A model generated the notes under the pieces. That model saw only the letters and a program-made list of their open reading frames with translations, searched no databases and was not told where the DNA came from. This document shows positions 25,509 to 37,149 of a stretch of 64,000 nt of DNA, piece by piece; position 1 is the first letter of the stretch, and each line of letters begins with the position of its first letter. A program made the position numbers and the translations under genes. Origin of the DNA: Adiantum capillus-veneris (lineage: Eukaryota > Streptophyta > Polypodiopsida > Polypodiales > Pteridaceae); NCBI GenBank assembly GCA_014529385.2, contig CM043968.1:26983013-27047012 (forward strand), written 5' to 3'.

Positions 25509-25573
<65 letters not shown>
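25508..25573. repeat. (GA)n microsatellite
   Basis: An uninterrupted GA dinucleotide run of about 66 bp lies between the putative first exon and the tnp2 core. Confidence 0.95.
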
Positions 25574-25578
<5 letters not shown>

Positions 25579-25646
25579 ACGAGGAATGCCAATAGAAGAT
25601 TATATTTTTTGTCTAGGTTATAAGTTTCTTACCCTCATTATGAGAG

Positions 25647-27706
25647 GTGATGAGGATGTGGGGCCGTCCAACCGGATCACCTATCTCTCAATGTAAGTCC
25701 ATGGCCGCCCTAGCATCATGGCATGAGGAGAATAAATCTTCGGATGGTGTGCTACGGATTCCTGTAGATTGTGCAGCATGGAAACATATAGATGGAACAT
25801 TGTTGGATTTTGCCAGGGAAGCTCGAAATTTGCGCTTAGGCCTGGCAATGGATGGTGCAAATCCATTTGGTCAAAGATCAACATCTTACAGTGTATAGCC
25901 CGTTGTCATCGTCAACTACAACATTCCCCCATGGTTGACTACGAAGAAGGGGCACCTATGGCTAAGCTTGATTGTGCCGGGGCGATATAAAGTGAAGAAT
26001 ATGGATGTGTATCTTCGTCCACTATTGGAAGAGCTACAACAATTGTGGATTGGCATAGAAGTGGCGGATATGAGCCGACACATAGGTCGACGGAATACTT
26101 TGATCAGAGGCATTCTAATGTGGACCATGCATGACTATCCTGGACTAACAGAATGCTCAAGTGATCTATTTACACTCCTCACTCAGACACTGTAAATCTT
26201 GGTTTTTCTCAAGCTGATCTATTATCATGTGTATACATGCAGGGCTTCAAACAAGCGGATACAAAGCATGTGTCACATGTGGACGTAAATTGAATGCACA
26301 TAGGGTGCCCTCATTGAAGAAACAAATCTACGAAGGTCATTAAGCGTATCTTCTAGAGAATCATATGTTATGCGATGGCTTTTTGGGAAGAGAGCCACCG
26401 AGGATGTCTGCACAAGCATGGTTAGAGCAGAAGGAGATGTGTGATGACGGATTGCCCCCAGGGATGAAGAGACTATCTCTATGGTACGAGTTACCATACT
26501 GGCCCCGACTCATGATCAATCACTTGCTCGATCCAATGCACATATTCAAGAACGTGGGTAATCTACTATGGGACCATCTGACCGGCAAGAAAGATACTTT
26601 GGGAGCCAGAGTTGACCTTAGAAATGTGGATCGTATGGAGCAATATTGGCCACAAACAGCGTCCGATGGATCAATAAAACTCCCTAAAGCACCATGGATT
26701 TTCACAGGAGCCCAAGAACGCAAAGTAAAAGAGACCATTCGATCTTTGCAGACCCCCACTGGCGTAATGCACTCGCTCCGAACGTGTTTTACTAAATAAG
26801 GAAAGCTTACTGGTTTGAAGTCACACGACTGGCATAAAATGTGTCAGGTATGTTCATAGTGGAGTATATCATAGTGGGATTGTGTAACAAATTTGTGTGT
26901 GGACTTTAATATCATTGCTGCACGTGTTTTGCAGTTTATTTTATCGGTTGCCATTGAGGGATGTTTGTCTCTTGACGTCCGTAACACAATCTACAAACTT
27001 GCAAAGTTGGTGCAATGGATCTCACAAAAGGAGATCAAGGTAGACTCCATACCATTCGCCAAACTAAACGCTGCGGAGGTTGTGTGCATGTTTGAGAAAC
27101 ATTTTCCTACTACCATGCTAACCATTCAGGTGCATCTTCCTTGTTCACATAGTTGATGAGGCGGAAATAGCTGGCACAATACATTCCAGATGGATGTTCT
27201 TTTTAGAACGTTTCATGAAAACGCTCAAGGGATATGTGCGTCAGAAGGCACGTTCGGAGGGTAGCATGGCAGAAGGATGGCTGGTATCAGAGTCCCTAGT
27301 GTACATTGGAGAGTGGCTAAATGGATTTGATAAAGCCCGAGACACGCTATGGCGAACCATAGATGATGAGCGCATATCTGGAATTGTCATGTGCAATCTT
27401 GGTGTTGAGAAGAAGATGACGGAAGATCTAGAGGCTAAAATCAACCGATTTTGCATGCTTCACAATCCACTCATGCAGAAGTGGATTTCACAATATGAGG
27501 ATGCAAAGCAAGAGCGACAAAGGGTACGAATCAAGTGGAGACGGGGAAGACGACCACCGATGCACTATCCGACGGGTCTGGAGAGCCTACCAACATTCAT
27601 GACACTTTCGTACTACCCGAGCATTGTGAATAAGTAAGTATGTAAATAGTTAACTATGACTAGTCTGCTAGCCTTACTAATAATCTAGCTTTTTCTCCCC
27701 TGGTAC
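25647..27706 (+). pseudogene. CACTA/EnSpm tnp2-type transposase
   Basis: The + strand exons carry the tnp2 core. MDGANPFG (about 25851) is the first catalytic Asp motif, with an in-frame TAG soon after at about 25897. PVVIVNYNIPPW follows. A second exon from about 26244 gives the CVTCGRK zinc motif. ELPYWPRLMINHLLDPMHIF (26488-26547) holds the second Asp and is followed by KN. GLKSHDWHKM (26815) holds the third acidic region. DUF4218 follows (27150-27330, WMFFLERFMKTLKGYVRQKA). The gene would cut and paste CACTA elements by binding subterminal repeats. Stops at 25897, 26341 and 26797 and a broken C-terminus make it inactive. Near 27598-27650 it joins a segment also present at 51573-51625, so a deletion probably fused DUF4218 to a later exon. 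Confidence 0.85.
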
Positions 27707-27977
27707 TTCCCCATATTAAATGATCAGATTAACATGAGAAAATAATTTAGGAGAATTAGATATTAGTTATTATGACATCATGCGGATAGATGGGAAGAAA
27801 GTAACCACTTTACAAAAAATTGCCCAAAGAACGCGATATTTTTCAAAGTGTCAAACTATGCGCTATTGCGTCGTGGGGGTAGATGGGAAAAAAGTAATCG
27901 TTTTATATAAAATTGCCCAAACAACGCGATAGGACTTTCTTTAAGCTTCACAAACCATACCTTATCGTGTCGTGCGG
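27707..27977. mobile_element. short deletion derivative resembling element A
   Basis: The left part (ATTAAATGATCAG, then ATTATGACATCATGCGG) matches the edge of element A at 17107-17180. The right part is a 96-bp tandem pair (about 27787-27880, 27883-27977) of the AACGCGATA...CTATTGCGTCGTG units that flank the other edge of element A at 22316-22474. Having both edges about 100 bp apart is what an internal-deletion, MITE-like derivative would look like. Clear TIRs were not resolved. Confidence 0.45.
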
Positions 27978-29172
27978 GTAAATCATCACAATAGAGTGTT
28001 GCATTGGAAGGAAAGGGACAAACATAATGGGAGGAAGATGAACAATGCGATGGTGGGGGATGGTGGAAGGACGAAACGACGCGAATGGATTGTTTGAGAG
28101 CGGTGAGAAATGAACACGTGAAATTGCCCTTTTATACCTCCTACCGTCTGTACAGTTATCGTTGGAGTTATGCCATGTGGCACGTGTGCATGGGTGACAT
28201 GTGTCACAAACGGTCATTTTTGGACCCTTTATATTAAGCTTGACCCTTGCCGTTTTCTTTCCCTTCCTACACCCTACGACAGTCCTTTATGGCGCGACTA
28301 CACATACTCAAACGACTTTTATAGCCCTTTTTAGTGCTTTATCACTTGTTCTGATTGCACGATGCGAGCATGAGGTGTTGAAGGACTTAGACCTAAGGAC
28401 AACTGTTGTCAAGAAGTGCGCAATGCGACTAGGAAAGCGCTGGGCCTCTGACTGTGAGGATACATAGCAAAATCAAGCAAGGCGTAGATGATTTGAAGCC
28501 AAAAACACACTAAAAAGGAACAAAACTCCAACCATGAAAGCTCCACTTTGAAAAAGAACCAATACTAACTCAAAACTCTTGTGTGTGTGAAGATTAGGTG
28601 TAGCCTTGCTCCCAATTGCACAGATGCAGTGCTCATTCGACCTGTTAAAAACCCTAAAACCACGCTTCGATTCCTCGTTGTGACCATTTCATGCAAGCTT
28701 CAATACTTCATTGGAGAAGCCCAAGTAGTTATTTGAGGAAAGGAAACCCTAATTGGAGGCCTCACAGCCTCAACCATGTAGTGGAAGCAGCACGGGACTG
28801 CACCTGCACCCTGTAAAGGAATGGCTGTATCTCCTTGCTCATATGCCCAAATGAGCTCATTCTTGGCTCTAAAACTTCCTACACAACTTAAGCAACAATG
28901 GAAGCATCGTTGATGTGGCATTTTGAGCTATTTCTAGGCTATTTTGACCATTTTAAGGCCATTTTTAGCCATTTTCAGCCCAAAAATATCACTTTTTGTC
29001 CGTAAAAAGCCCAAATGAGCTGAGAAAAATCCCTAAAATTGTGAAAAAATCCCATTGGGCTCAAATTTAACGTTGAAACTCATTTTCACACTTGGTAAGC
29101 ACTTTGGACACGTCTTTTATGCCAGCATACGAAACCTGCTATTTATGGCCGAGATGGCTCGCATTGAACTTT
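27978..29172. other. unassigned sequence, possible LTR of Ty3-type element 3
   Basis: No gene is recognised. The position just downstream of integrase of the - strand Ty3-type element is where its 3' LTR should be, but I found no matching copy upstream of its gag, so the call stays open. Confidence 0.3.
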
Positions 29173-32100
29173 CTAGGCAAAACGAGCGTGCCGCTTCGAA
29201 ACACTTGAAATTTGTACATTCCTAAAGCAAATTAGGCATATATTTATGTGAAAAAGCATTCCATAGTGCCACGTGTAGGGCCTCACCCACCCGACAAGGT
29301 ATGTACACGGCTCCAACTGTGGCATGTGAGCTATGAGTTGTACGATCAGCCTATAAAGCAAAAGGCAATAACCTAGGCCACTCTCCCATTTTACCTTTAC
29401 AGGCCTTAGCCAAAGCTTTAATGATAGGAGGATGCCCATGCTCTGATTTACCATTTCCCTCAGGATTATATGCAGTAGAGTGAGAGCAACTTTAATGCCC
29501 AACCTAGAGAAAAACTCCCTTGCTTTGTGAGCATCCAAATCACCCCTGTCTGCTGTTATTTTCCCAACACAGCCATAATGGCTAATTACATCATCCAAGA
29601 GGAACTTACATATCCCTTCTGTGCTTTTCGTTCTTAGAGCACGACCTTCAACTTGGTTGGTTAAGTCTTCTTGTGCAAGCAGTATGTATCTCATTTGCCA
29701 TAAGCCCAATGGCATTGTAACCAGATTTACTACCCACTTATAGTGCATGGCCAATGGGTAAGTAGGGTGCAACCCATCATGATGATGTACATTTGAATAC
29801 ATTTGACAGGTTTCATAGGATTTCACAAAGTGAGATACATCTTTATACATACCTTTCCACCAATACCTCTCTTTCATTTTAGTAAAGGTGGCCCATATAC
29901 CTCTGTGTCCAGCATAAAGACTCTCATGAAACCTTTTCATAAGCTCATTTTGAGCATCCTTATCATTCACCACTCTCATCGGCGTTCCATTTCTTTGTTT
30001 TGGACGCTTCCATAAGTACCCATCTTTCAAAAAGTATCCATAGGCCTTTCTCCGTATTCTTTTGAACTCTTGATCAGTCCACCCTTCTTGCCTTGTCAAA
30101 GTGCTCAGATAGCATCCAATGAGCAACCAATCACCTTGATATAGGTCCTCTGTAAATGACTCAAGTGCATTTGACAGGCAAACATGATCACCCTTGGCAT
30201 GAGAGATACTATAGAACTGTATGCCTACATCATCGCCCTCGACAACCATGTCTTCTTCATTTTCATACCTTGCTCATGAAAGCATTTTCGCAACTGGATT
30301 ACCTTTCCCTGCGATATGCTTAAATTCTGGATTCAAGGACTTTATGTAGACAATCGATCTCAACATAGCAATGTCGGGAGTTGAGCAACTTGTGATCATT
30401 CCAAGAAGGGGTAGACAATTAGTCTCCACTATTACATTTTCTCCTATCAAATACTCTTTGTCACATTTCAAAGCTGTGACTACTCCCCATAACTCTCTTT
30501 TTACCTGTGGATAGTTGCGTTGACAAGCACTTAGGACTTTTGCTCCAAACCTCACCACACATCACTTGCCATCATCATCATGTTGCCCAATCGCCCATCC
30601 AATTCTTGTGGGGCTAGTATCCATTGTCACAATTACATATCTTCCACATTCATAGTTTGCTTTCCTCAAAGTTGTAGACATAAGCAACAACTTCTTTAGT
30701 TTTCTCATGGCATGGATATGCATTTCTTCCCATTGAAACTTTTTGTTCTTTCTCAAAAGCTGATACAAAGGCTCTGCTACATGTGCATAATGCGGAATCC
30801 AGATAACATAAAACACGCATGCACCCAAGAACCTTCGAATCTCAATGACATTTATACATTTCTCTTTCATTCTCTGGATTACATTAATCTTTGTGGGGCA
30901 AGGCCTTCTACCATATGGCCCACACATATGTCCCACAATAAGAACTTCATTCACACCAAACACTGACTTTTGGCCAGACAAGGTAAGGTTCACCTCTTCC
31001 AACCTTGACAAGATATTATCACAATCACTGATATGGTTTGCCACATACTTGCAACACCCCCTCAAGTCCAGAGTCACATCTATATCACTTTTATCACATC
31101 TTTTGATTGGCACATCATCAAGGAAAAGCATTGTAGTTTGCGGTATAAAGTCATGTGGGACTTTGTTCATACCATTCATCATATATGCAACTGAATTAGT
31201 TGCCCCCTGAGGTAAGGTGCACATCCTTACTAAACCTAAGGGTGTCCTCATGGTAGTCAGGTCCCAGCTTTCCATTGCTAGTTGGAACTGATCATACCTT
31301 GAGTACAAATCTCCCATAGAATATATTGCCCTTCTTGCAAATGCCTTTGCAAACTCATCAACAATTGGCCCTATACCCATATTTCTGACTGTCACCTTAT
31401 TTACAGGTTGCATATCTTGAATAAAGTGTAAAGAATCATTTTTCTTTGGAACTGTGAACCACCTGTTTGAATATGGAGCACAAGAAGGCTCCAAAATACC
31501 CATATTGATCTTTTCATTAAGCAACTCAATGAGTTTTGGCAAATGAGCCTTTGGAACTGGAATGGGCCTCAAGTTCCAAGGTACATGAGGGATAGTGAAG
31601 ATCACCATAGGAGCAACAATGGATGGATCAACACACCCTATCTCGTAAGGCTCAAATGCAAAAGCTTTTCCGTGTTCGGCAAGCATATCTTCAAAGCATA
31701 CATTTTCAGCTTTTGTCAAACTGTCCTCGCAACCAACCTTTAACTCTTTCAAAGAATCCTTTGTGAACTTGTGCCCAATCTTGCTTGGGTCACGAAGGCT
31801 AGGTTGCAAAGCAGCTTGTTCCATCTTATTTGTGTAGTCTTTTGGTAGAGGTAATGCCACTAGTTTCACTTTCTTTGCCACGGACTTATACTTAGTCTCC
31901 ACTCGTACATCAACACCTTGAGCATTGTTGGAATCCTCAATGAACTTGTACATTTCTATTGAGCATACTTTTACGACCTCACTTCCCATACGCAAATTAC
32001 AATCCACTAAAGACTCAAAATCTTGCATAGTATCCACAAACAAACACCCATCAAACACACTTGCAATGCATTCATCATCTTCTAGCAAACCATTCATCTT

Positions 32101-34330
32101 CAAACCTCTTTGTACAATATTTACATTTTGTCGTTCACCCCACTTTAAGTCCTCACACTTTGTAAAAGCAATAGCTCCATAGTCTGTTAATCCTACAAAA
32201 CCTATAGAAAATGTTTCCTTTGCATATACATCATGCGAGAACTTTTCTCTTCTTGTACCATTGCAATCCCGCTCTACAATGGTACATGGCCAAAACCCCT
32301 CATATCCCTGTAGTCCTTGAATTCTTTGTTTGTCTTTGGCAAGGGTTGCTCTCTAAGACTTTCACGATTTCTTTCATGGTCCACACAAACAGTAAGGAAC
32401 TATACTGCACGCTCCCATCCCTGCTCCTTATTCTTGCATAAGCTGACCCATCATCCATCACCTTGGTTTCCATGGGAGTAGCAGTGATGTATGGCTGCCC
32501 AAGGATAAGAGGGTATGTAGACATCTCCTGCACAAAGAAATTCTGGTCATTTTCACATCCCCTATAGTCACCTTAACATTTGGACAAGCTCCGTATAGCT
32601 CCCCTGATGAGTTGTTTGCTGCACGAATCATCCATCCATAATTTATATCAATTGGCCATTTTCATTTTTGATAAAGACCCTTTGACATGAGGTTAATTTC
32701 CGACCCATGATCTATCAACACAATGTATGGCTCTTCTAAGTCTTCCACTTTTACTAGCGTCTCAATAGTTGCTCTTGCCCAATGACTCTTCTAGTAGTAG
32801 CTCTTGTGAGTGGTCTCCACTTCATCTTCATCATCCAAGAAGCGAATGTGTTTTACTCCTTCCATAGACTTGTAGCATCCAACAACAGTTTCTTTACCTT
32901 GCGCGCCATAGACCTGTACACCCTGTGCATTTAAGTCTCTTCTTCACCTTGTACATGGATAGATTCAGTAAGAGACTGCCGCTTCCTCTTTATGATATCA
33001 ATTATTTCTTCGTGGAATTCCTGCTTTGCTATACCAAGGACCTCACCCAAGGTACATTCCACCTTACTGTTTAGAATCCTCTCTTCCAAAACCTTTTTGA
33101 GATTTGCTGCTGCCTCTATATCGGATTGGAGTTTGTAGGCCGGACCCTTTGCTTTGGATTTTGTTGCATCCTTCTTCTTTTCTTTAGAGGCTTCTTGCAT
33201 AGGCACTTCGGGGACAGGCATCTGTTGCGGGAAGGTGATCTAGGAGACACTGTGTCATTTCTACCTCCACTCCTCGTAGCCCGCTTTGAAGGTCCTTCAT
33301 CTCCATTCTTGCACCTACGTTTCTCTTCAACAATGGCCTCATTTGCTTGACATTTGGCAATGTATGCATGCAATGACAAAGAGTCCACAGGGTCATTCCA
33401 ACCTGTTTCAAGCCGAACAATCTCCAGCTTCATGTAAAACCTCTGTAGTCATTTTACCCTTCATAGCAGACTCTATAGCGCATGGCCATAACTCTCCCAT
33501 ACATTAGATTCCTCTTCTCCAACTTTGACTGATGCTTTTTTCTTAATAGGATCCACCTTCAACTCATAGGCGGTTGCCTCAACCATTGAGATGGCATGGC
33601 TAGTAGCCATGTCCTCAACTAGCTTCTTCATTCCACCCTTTCCAAAGTTTGTCCCCAAGAGCTTACCTGTTTCACTTAAGTGAATCTTACCATCTTTAAA
33701 GAAAACAAGATCCTTTGTCAAAGCGTCTTTAAAACTTTCACAATCCCTCCTTCCATGGTCAGTACTATTGCACCATATGCATCTATTTACAAAGCCTTCT
33801 CTGTTTTGAGGTCTTTGCCCCGTAGATTGTCCTGATGGTTGCCCCTTTTCTTCTAGCCTTGTAAGCTTTAACTTGAGCTCCTGCATTCCCTTGACAATAT
33901 CATCTAGAATGGACTTTTCACTCTTTGGAACCACAATAACAGGCTTTATAGGACTCTCGGAAATACTTGGGACTTGGGTAGGGTTGACTATCATCTTGTC
34001 CCTTCATCGTTGTCGCTTAGTTAGCAGTGAAATGCGTCTTCAACATCATTCCAATTAGCCTTTAAGCCTTGTTCCGCATCCTTATCCTCAATTAGTAGCT
34101 CTAACTTCTCTTGAATCTCTTTACCTGCAGCTTGCAAAAAGAGCTATGTCTTCTCGGAGTTTAGGGTAGTCTTTTTAGTCCTTGAAAGTTGATCATAACG
34201 GCGTTCAAATTCCCTTAGCAGTTCGGTAGGTGAGAGCCCCTCTTTGTTAAGTATGGAGCCTGATTTACCCCTTGTAATTTTTTGTGGTAAAAACACACAT
34301 TTGTAAGGCCCCCATTATGAGGAGAAGCCA
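29173..34330 (-). mobile_element. Ty3-type element 3 gag-pol with FLDDVP reverse transcriptase
   Basis: The - strand order: gag near 34275-34060 (NKEGLSPTELLREFERRY); CCHC knuckle CIWCNSTDHGRRDC at about 33770; retropepsin end (YPLILGQPYI, 32515); reverse transcriptase in the 513-residue ORF 32103-30562. The RT shows MRTPLGLVRMCTLPQGATNS and then MLFLDDVPIKR, with FLDD in place of YxDD. RNase H (30558-30274) and integrase (30249-29173, HRG zinc site, then YETCQMYS, where the first Cys of the usual CxxC is Tyr) follow. The LDDVP box with a 'LSGQKSVFG...VGHMC' block is like Ty3 elements common in fungi, as I remember them, and unlike standard plant Tekay/CRM/Athila types. Frameshifts separate the ORFs. 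Neither LTR was identified, and copia 1 abuts its 5' side. Confidence 0.8.
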
Positions 34331-34898
34331 TCGTGCGTGAAGGAAAATCACTCGCCGGACAGAAAGTGGTTGGAAAACGATCGATCGGCTGGCGGTTGGC
34401 CGGTGGTCCGAAGTCAATGGCGTGTGGCCGGTGGCCGAATTCAATGGCCAGTGGCTGAATTCAAAAGCGGACTTGTCTTCTCAAGGGCAGCCACACATGG
34501 GTGGATTGGAGGGTCCGATTTGGACTTATCTACACAAGGGCGGCTACACATGGCTGCCTCTCATGAGAGAGGGTAGCCCTTTTGGCCTATAAAAGGAGGC
34601 CATTTCTACACACATTTCATAGTCTGAAGTTGATGCAATAGGGTGGGTGTGAGCTGGTGAGAGTGAAGCAAGGCGGAAGCTCTATTAAGGGTATAATCCC
34701 TTTGTAAACTACTTCTTGTTTTGAAGTACTAAAGCCATTGAGTGGCCGCTTTCCCGTGGACGTAGCCCACATTGGGTGAACCACGTATATCGTGTGTACT
34801 CTCTCTCTCTCTCTCTACTCTATAATCTCTTGTGTGTGATATCTCTCTCCATTAAGTAATCTACTCAAATATCTATTTAGCTACGTCATATTTCCAAC
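34331..34898 (+). repeat. copia-1 5' LTR (left edge approximate)
   Basis: The right end lies immediately before the primer site at 34899. The segment 34745-34895 recurs at 48357-48520: CCGCTTTCCCGTGGACG, GGGTGAACCACGTATATCGT, a CT run, and ATTAAGTAATCTACTCAAAT. The left edge is not certain because the 3' copy is truncated. It contains a TATAAAAGGAGG promoter word near 34587. Confidence 0.7.
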
Positions 34899-34910
34899 TG
34901 GTATCAGAGC
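34899..34910 (+). promoter_or_regulatory. copia-1 primer-binding site
   Basis: TGGTATCAGAGC is an exact match to the 3' end complement of plant initiator-Met tRNA, directly after the LTR, as in most plant Ty1/copia elements. Confidence 0.9.
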
Positions 34911-34969
34911 AAGTTTTGCTTGTAGCTAAAGTATCTCAAGGAAAGGATTCCTTTAATTGAGTGGGAGTT

Positions 34970-36736
34970 ATGGCGGAGGAAGGGAAGCTCAAGATTGACA
35001 AGTTCAACGGAGAAAACTACCAACATTGGAAGATGCAGATTGAAGACTATCTCTACCAGAAGAACCTCTATTTGCCATTAGGCGGTCTTGCGAAGAAGCA
35101 CGCAACAATGGCAGATGAAGCATGGATTGTCCTTGATCGAAAGGCACTGGGAACAATCCGATTAAGCTTGTCATCAACGGTGGCCTTCAATGTTTCGGAG
35201 ATGAAGACCACGGAGGACTTGATGAAGTCACTTGACGACTTCTACGAGAAACCATCGGCATCCTATAAGGTATTTCTCATGAAGCGCTTGTTCAATCTAA
35301 AGATGACAAGGAATGGTTCAGTTGGAGAACACCTAAATGAATTTAACACAAATATAAGTCAACTTCGATCGGTGAAAATCAATTTCGATGATGAAGTGCG
35401 AGCTCTCCTTATACTATCATCTCTACCGGATAGTTGGGACAGCCTATTGATGGTTGTAAGTAATTCTATTTCTGGCACAAATACTCTTAAGCTTGATGAT
35501 GTTGTGGGTGTTCTCCTAAGCGAGGAAATACGAAGGAGAAGCACAACAGAATCATCAAGTGCTGCACTGTTAGTGGAAACAAGAGGAAGGCCTAAGGAGG
35601 TTCAAAAACCAAAAGGGTTGTGATTGCTCAAGAGGAAGCAAGTCACGCACAAAGTCAATTCTTGAATGTTGGAACTGCGGCAAGAAGGGCCACATCAAGA
35701 AGGATTGTTGGTCTAAGAAGAAGAAGAAGGAGATTGAGTGTCAACACAACAAGCCAACATCGAAGGCCAATGTGGCAGGTAAAGTAGAGCAAGATGCTCT
35801 AATTCTCTCATTAGACAATGTGTCTAATTCCTGGATAGTAGATTCCGGGGCTTCATTCCATGCGACACCACATAAGCAACATTTCCAAGATTACACCAAA
35901 GGAAATTTTGGGTATGTATACTTGGGAGATGATAAAGCTTGTGAGATTGTCGGCAAAGGTACAATTTCTGCAAAACTGCTAACGGAAATGAATGGAAGCT
36001 TAAAGATGTTAGGCATGTTCCTTCTCTTTGGAAAAATTTGATCTCTTTAGGACAATTGGACAATGAAGGTCACAACATTGCATTCGGAAACAAACGGTGG
36101 AAGATCTCAAAGGAATCTTTGGTGGTTGCCAAGGGAGAAAAGATTGGTACACTTTACTTGTGTACTATCAGCACGCAACCTTCAGCTTGTGCAGCAACTA
36201 CAGAAGTTGACAGTGCGGTGTGGCACTACCGGCTTGGGCATATGAGTGCCAAAGGAATGCAAATCCTTCAAACCAAGAAACTTCTACTAGGTTTGAAAGA
36301 AGTGGACTTAGAGTTCTATGAAGATTGTGTTTATGGTAAAACTAAGAGGGTAAAATTTCAAAAATCAAGAAATGAAAGAAAAAATAAAAAACTTGAGTTG
36401 GTTCATTCTGATGTTTGGGGTCCTGCAAGTACACCATCACTTGGTGGCTCATTGTACTATGTAACATTCATAGACGATGCGACTAGAAAAACATGGGTTT
36501 ATGTTATGAAGAATAAGTCCGATGTACTTTTCATATTTCAAAGGTGGAAAGCCTTTGTGGAGAATGAAACAGGTACCAAGGTTAAATGCCTCAGATCCAA
36601 CAATGAAGGCGAATATTGCAGCCAAGCTTTTGAAAGCTTTTGTGCTAGCAATGGCATTCGAAGGCAAAGGACAATCCCAAGGACTCCTCAACAAAATGGG
36701 ATTTTGGAAAGGATGAACAAGACAATCATGGAGCGA
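34970..36736 (+). mobile_element. Ty1/copia element 1, gag to first half of integrase
   Basis: Gag starts at 34970 (MAEEGKLKIDKFNGENYQHW), the UBN2-type copia gag. A CCHC knuckle (CWNCGKKGHIKKDC) follows at about 35669, read in another frame after a frameshift or stop near 35623. The protease has WIVDSGASFHAT (35833), then GAG-pre-integrase (WHYRLGHMSAKGMQ, 36220). The integrase core shows LVHSDVWGP, then LRSNNEGEY where the second catalytic Asp is Asn and a Gly is Glu. The PQQNGILERMN Glu is present. The frame is cut at 36736 by element B and resumes at 46520. The Asn substitution alone would inactivate integration. Confidence 0.9.
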
Positions 36737-36768
36737 GCCATTAGGAACAATTTGGACTAAAAAATGGG
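36737..36768 (+). repeat. element B left terminal inverted repeat
   Basis: It matches the reverse complement of 46489-46521 with few mismatches over about 30 bases, starting GCCATTAG. Confidence 0.8.
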
Positions 36769-37149
36769 CCTTGTAAGAAATGCCAGGTCAGCTTAGAGAG
36801 AGATAATAAAAAGTCCCTAATTTCATTTTTGATATTCACTTAAAAAAAAAATCGGATATCAGATTTGGGGGGTACGTTTATTAAAACTCTCAAAAAGTGT
36901 TCAGACAATGATAACATACGACGGCTCCAAATTGAACGCCGATTATCTTAATCTTTTGGATTTTTCAAAACTAAGATTTGGCGCTCAACGAGGTGCATTG
37001 AATGTTATTTTTCTCCTCACTTTTGCGTCTCTCTTGCTTTTCGCTTGCGCGCAGTCTCTTCCCTTAAGCTCTCTTCCATTTGCTCCACTCTTGCGCTCTC
37101 CTCTGTTTTGAGCTTTCTCATTCACCAACTCGTCTCAATGTCATTATCA

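Noticed and set aside
36908-37111. ORF with a Leu-rich, signal-like segment near the element B left end
   Set aside because: Short, upstream of the recognisable transposase exons and with no match to them; more likely leader sequence.
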